Source: Pholis gunnellus (taxonomy: Eukaryota > Chordata > Actinopteri > Perciformes > Pholidae). From it: a stretch of 64,000 nucleotides of DNA. Where the stretch lies: assembly GCA_910591455.2 (NCBI GenBank), contig OU342822.1:14190154-14254153 (forward strand). The letters run 5' to 3'. Below the pieces are notes generated by a model that was not told the origin of the DNA, made no database searches, and saw only the letters and a list, made by a program, of their open reading frames with translations. A program made the position numbers and the translations under genes. Every line of letters begins with the position of its first letter. Position 1 is the stretch's first letter. Below, piece after piece: positions 60,924 to 64,000 of the stretch.

Positions 60924-61299
60924 CTATATTTTATAAAGAAACACTACAATGGTTAAACATTTGGGTGACACAGGGAGAGGGAGAGAGAAAACAGGGTGGC
61001 TGAAAAGAGAGCAGACTGGTTTATCAGAAGTGGAAAGACAACAGGAACTACTCAAGGATGAGACTGGGTGAGGACTTATCGGATTAAGACATAATGCAAC
61101 AGTAGCATGCAAATATTGACATCTGGCAAGTTGAGAGAAACTACTGTGTTGAGACTAAGCCTTTGTTCTTGGCTACATGCAACAAAAAAGAAAGAAAGAA
61201 AGAATGGATAATAGGTGTGCTCTGCTTTGGAGAACACAAAGTGCTTTCCTTTATAAAACGATCATCAAGCAAACCTCTCTGCTCTCAGAAGATAAAAAA

Positions 61300-64000
61300 G
61301 CAAAACAAGCACTTCAGTCTCTCGTCGTGTAGTTTGTCTGTGTAAGCTAATGATCAAACAACAACACGCCTATGTACGAGTTTGCAGTGCTGCTGCACAA
61401 ACTTTGACATGAATATTAGTGTTATTAAACATGTAAATGTTCCTGTTTTTTTAACATAGCATCACTTCTCCCCTAACCAATCCTCACCTGTCAAATCATA
61501 CTGATGCTATTTAGCTGGCTAGCACTAGCCAATTCCTAAGTAAAGACACCCCCCCTGTATTCTTTTGACCCTTTAAAGACCTAATTGAAGCTGAAAAGTG
61601 AAATTTGAGAGGTAATATTGTCAGCCACAAACATTATGTATTTTTTTTTTTTTTTTAAAGGAACTTACAATATATTCAAAATAAGTGCAATTAAACCTTG
61701 CAGGATAATTTGTTAATCTTGGAGGAAGAGCAACACAACGGTCAACATCATGAGCAGCGTGTAAGCGTCTGGTACTGTACATCACCTAAAGAGAGGACAT
61801 CGTTTCACTCCAGCTGAGATGATGTTATTTTAACGTGCTTAACAATGACACCCTGCCAAAACCATTACCCAGAGCTATATGACAGATAAACAGCCCTCTG
61901 CAACATGTTGTGAAATACAATTATTACAGTTGCATCAGTGGCACATCTGTCAAAATGTTATGATTGAATAACAAGTTTACTGGTTTCATTGGTCCAATAA
62001 CAATACATTCAAGTTCTCTCTTTGTTTAAATTTGTTTAGATTTTTCATTGCCACAGCTTTTTGTCCAGTTTTCCTCTTTCTGAAAAGAACACTGAATCTA
62101 AAAATCTATTCACAGGACAAGAGTTTTTGGTAAGGGTTTCTGATCTCCACATTAGATATGTATTCTATAATAAATTTATTTTAATGCATTTATTTGTTTT
62201 TATATTTGTGACATTTGTTTTTGTGCCATGTTATTTTATGATTTGGGTTTCTCAGGATGTAATTTACATCAGTGTGAATGTGTATTTTTGTACCCTTTTT
62301 AAATTTGGTTTAAAACTTTTTGTGATTAGACCTCTGCTCAGGTTTAAGATGGGCGAAGCTTTAGTAGGACGTCAACGCCCACTCAGTCCTGACAGAAGTC
62401 TGATTAAGCACAGGAAGGGAAAACTCACTGTGCTTGATTAGACGGGTGGATATTTGGTGGGTAGGAGCTTTAAGAAGTCAGTCATTTTATTTGGCATATT
62501 TAAGGTGCTTATTATAATTGGCACAATATCGAAAGTGGGGCTGCACGGTGGTGTAGTGGCTAGCACTGTCACCTCACAGCAAGAGGGGCCCGGGTTCGAT
62601 CCCCAATGGTCCTTCTGTGTGGAGTTTGCACGTTGGCAGCGTGAGTTCACTCCGGGTTCTCCGGCTTCCTCCCACAGTCCAAAGACATGTAGCTTAGGTT
62701 ATTTGGAGACTCAGAATTGCCCATAGGTGTGTGAATGTTTGTCTGGGTGTACCCTGCCTTCGCCTGGGATCGGCGCCAGTGCCCCGCGACCCTCAATGGG
62801 ATAAGCGGTTTGGATGATGGAATGGAATATTGAAAGTGTGTAAAATCAGTTTGTATACATAGGATGACAAACAAACAAGTTCAGGCGCTCTGGATTCCAG
62901 AGTTTAACGTACAAACCGAAGGTTGAAAGCTGATAAGAAGGTCAATGGTCTGTTCAGGTTATTCTGGTCTATTCAGTAATATATCATACACATAGATGAC
63001 AAATGGTCTCTCGACAGACTTTTTACTTTCAGGATGAATATCTGTGGACACACTGAGTAGCACCACATCACCGTTGGATGTAGTCGCAGGTGCAACAAAC
63101 AAGATCTGACCACATCCAACTGTGATGTGAGGTAAATTAAAATAGCTCAAATGTAGTGTATATTAAAAAGGTTCTATGTGTAACTTATAACATGTATTCA
63201 TTGTTTTGTGTTTATTGCCAATAAACTAACGTAACAAAAAAACCTTCCCCGACTTTCTTGCTTGCCTATGACAGCCTGTGGAGTGACTTCAATGTAAGTG
63301 TTGCTTCATAACATTAGCAAACAAAGTATTTTGCAAACAGCAAGCTAGCCAATTTAACAGCCAGGCCGGCCCCGGGAGTGTGGATGAATTAACTGACGTT
63401 ATCTACTCAAGACTGTATTTTTGCTACATTAGCTAGCTAGAAATTTGTCCGCGTTAGCAAACAACCTAATGTTAGCTAACATTAGCCAGCTAAAACCACA
63501 CTATCACAATATATTTCATATGAGTGGACTCTGTTGTGGTGGGTATAAATAAAATATAGGAACATTATTTAAAATAACATAAATTTTATTGTTATTAATT
63601 TTCTTGCATTTCATAAAAATGCAGGTCATTCAATTGGGTTTTCGCCGATGCTCATGCATACAGTGTGAGCAACAGGATGCTGACTGTTGTTCACTGATCG
63701 ATCACCGGTGTCATTAATAACAATCTATTGATGTTTTGAAAGTTACACACAGAACGGTGGAATGGTGGTGCTAAAGCAAGGTTAGATGTGCAGCACAGAA
63801 AGACTATTTAAAATGTACAATAATAATCTGATTTACTAATTGAGTGTTACGCAGCTGGTCTGCAGTAATGTAACAACTGCCTCACTGATGGTTTAATAAA
63901 CAATTCACTGTGTTCTGAACAGGCAAGTTAAAAACTAACAATAAAAAATTGCAGTTTGGAGCATAAAACAACAAAAGATATCACAATATTAAGTCCAGCA
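61300..64000 (-). other. ylpm1: Upstream ylpm1 intron, no further exon identified
   Basis: Between the first visible ylpm1 exon and the right edge no exon of the P-loop domain is recognised, so this is read as intron. It holds an exon-like segment of uncertain status (61669-61785), a SINE (62537-62827), and a stretch near 63270-63480 rich in GCTAGC and TTAGC words typical of fish repeats or old promoter-like DNA. Confidence 0.45.
62537..62827 (+). mobile_element. tRNA-derived SINE
   Basis: It begins GGGGCTGCACGGTGGTGTAG. TGGTGTAGTGG matches the Pol III A box and GGTTCGATCCC (about 62592-62602) the B box. The body (TGTGTGGAGTTTGCACGTT, CTCCGGCTTCCTCCCACAGT, CCAAAGACATGTAG) and the tail (GGGATAAGCGGTTTGGATGATGG) match a repeat family that is extremely common in teleosts. 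It is a diverged copy compared with the remembered consensus and not a tRNA gene. Confidence 0.8.

Noticed and set aside
62537..62620. Possible tRNA gene (A and B box)
   Set aside because: The rest of the sequence does not fold as a tRNA and continues into the body of a known fish SINE type.

Overview
This is a window of vertebrate nuclear DNA, almost certainly from a teleost fish, probably a percomorph. The genes are split into small exons with GT-AG introns. Intergenic DNA is AT-rich with microsatellites, and there are fish-type hAT MITEs and a tRNA-derived SINE. The gene set (tmed10, two Fos genes, jdp2, lrrc74a, dlst, prox2, ylpm1) corresponds to human 14q24.3. No prokaryotic features, rRNA, functional tRNA or CRISPR were found.

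Layout. 0.4-4.4 kb: tmed10 on the minus strand, final exon beyond the left edge. 4.5-9 kb: gene-poor, with a CRE/X-box cluster near 8.8 kb. 9.06-11.5 kb: fosab (c-fos) on the minus strand, with a classic serum-response promoter to 11.85 kb. 11.9-15.6 kb: intergenic DNA between two Fos genes that point away from each other, with a CRE/X-box cluster at the midpoint (13.4-13.6 kb). 15.78-18.24 kb: a second, diverged Fos gene on the plus strand. 18.9-26 kb: gene-poor and repeat-rich. 26.2-36.2 kb: jdp2 on the plus strand, with probable non-coding 5' exons. 37.4-41.3 kb: lrrc74a (plus, 13 coding exons). 41.4-44.9 kb: intergenic. 45.0-49.5 kb: dlst (minus, 15 coding exons). 50-57.5 kb: prox2 (plus). 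58.8-60.9 kb and beyond: the last three coding exons of ylpm1 (minus), with a decayed ZBED-type hAT element in an intron and a SINE further upstream.

How the genes relate. Three neighbours (fosab, its paralogue and jdp2) encode bZIP proteins of the AP-1/CRE-binding family: Fos proteins dimerise with Jun, and JDP2 is a repressor of the same sites. The other genes are unrelated housekeeping or developmental genes: ER-Golgi cargo transport (tmed10), the TCA cycle (dlst), a homeodomain regulator (prox2), a leucine-rich-repeat protein (lrrc74a) and a nuclear protein (ylpm1). They are neighbours by conserved synteny, not as a functional cluster.

Most notable: the divergent c-fos pair with CRE plus X-box clusters on both sides and at the centre; loss of the ERK-docking motif in the second Fos; a coding minisatellite in lrrc74a; and a dlst splice arrangement that would allow an in-frame skip of exon 3. 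All gene models are by eye from reading frames, splice sites and remembered protein families; no alignments or transcript data were available.
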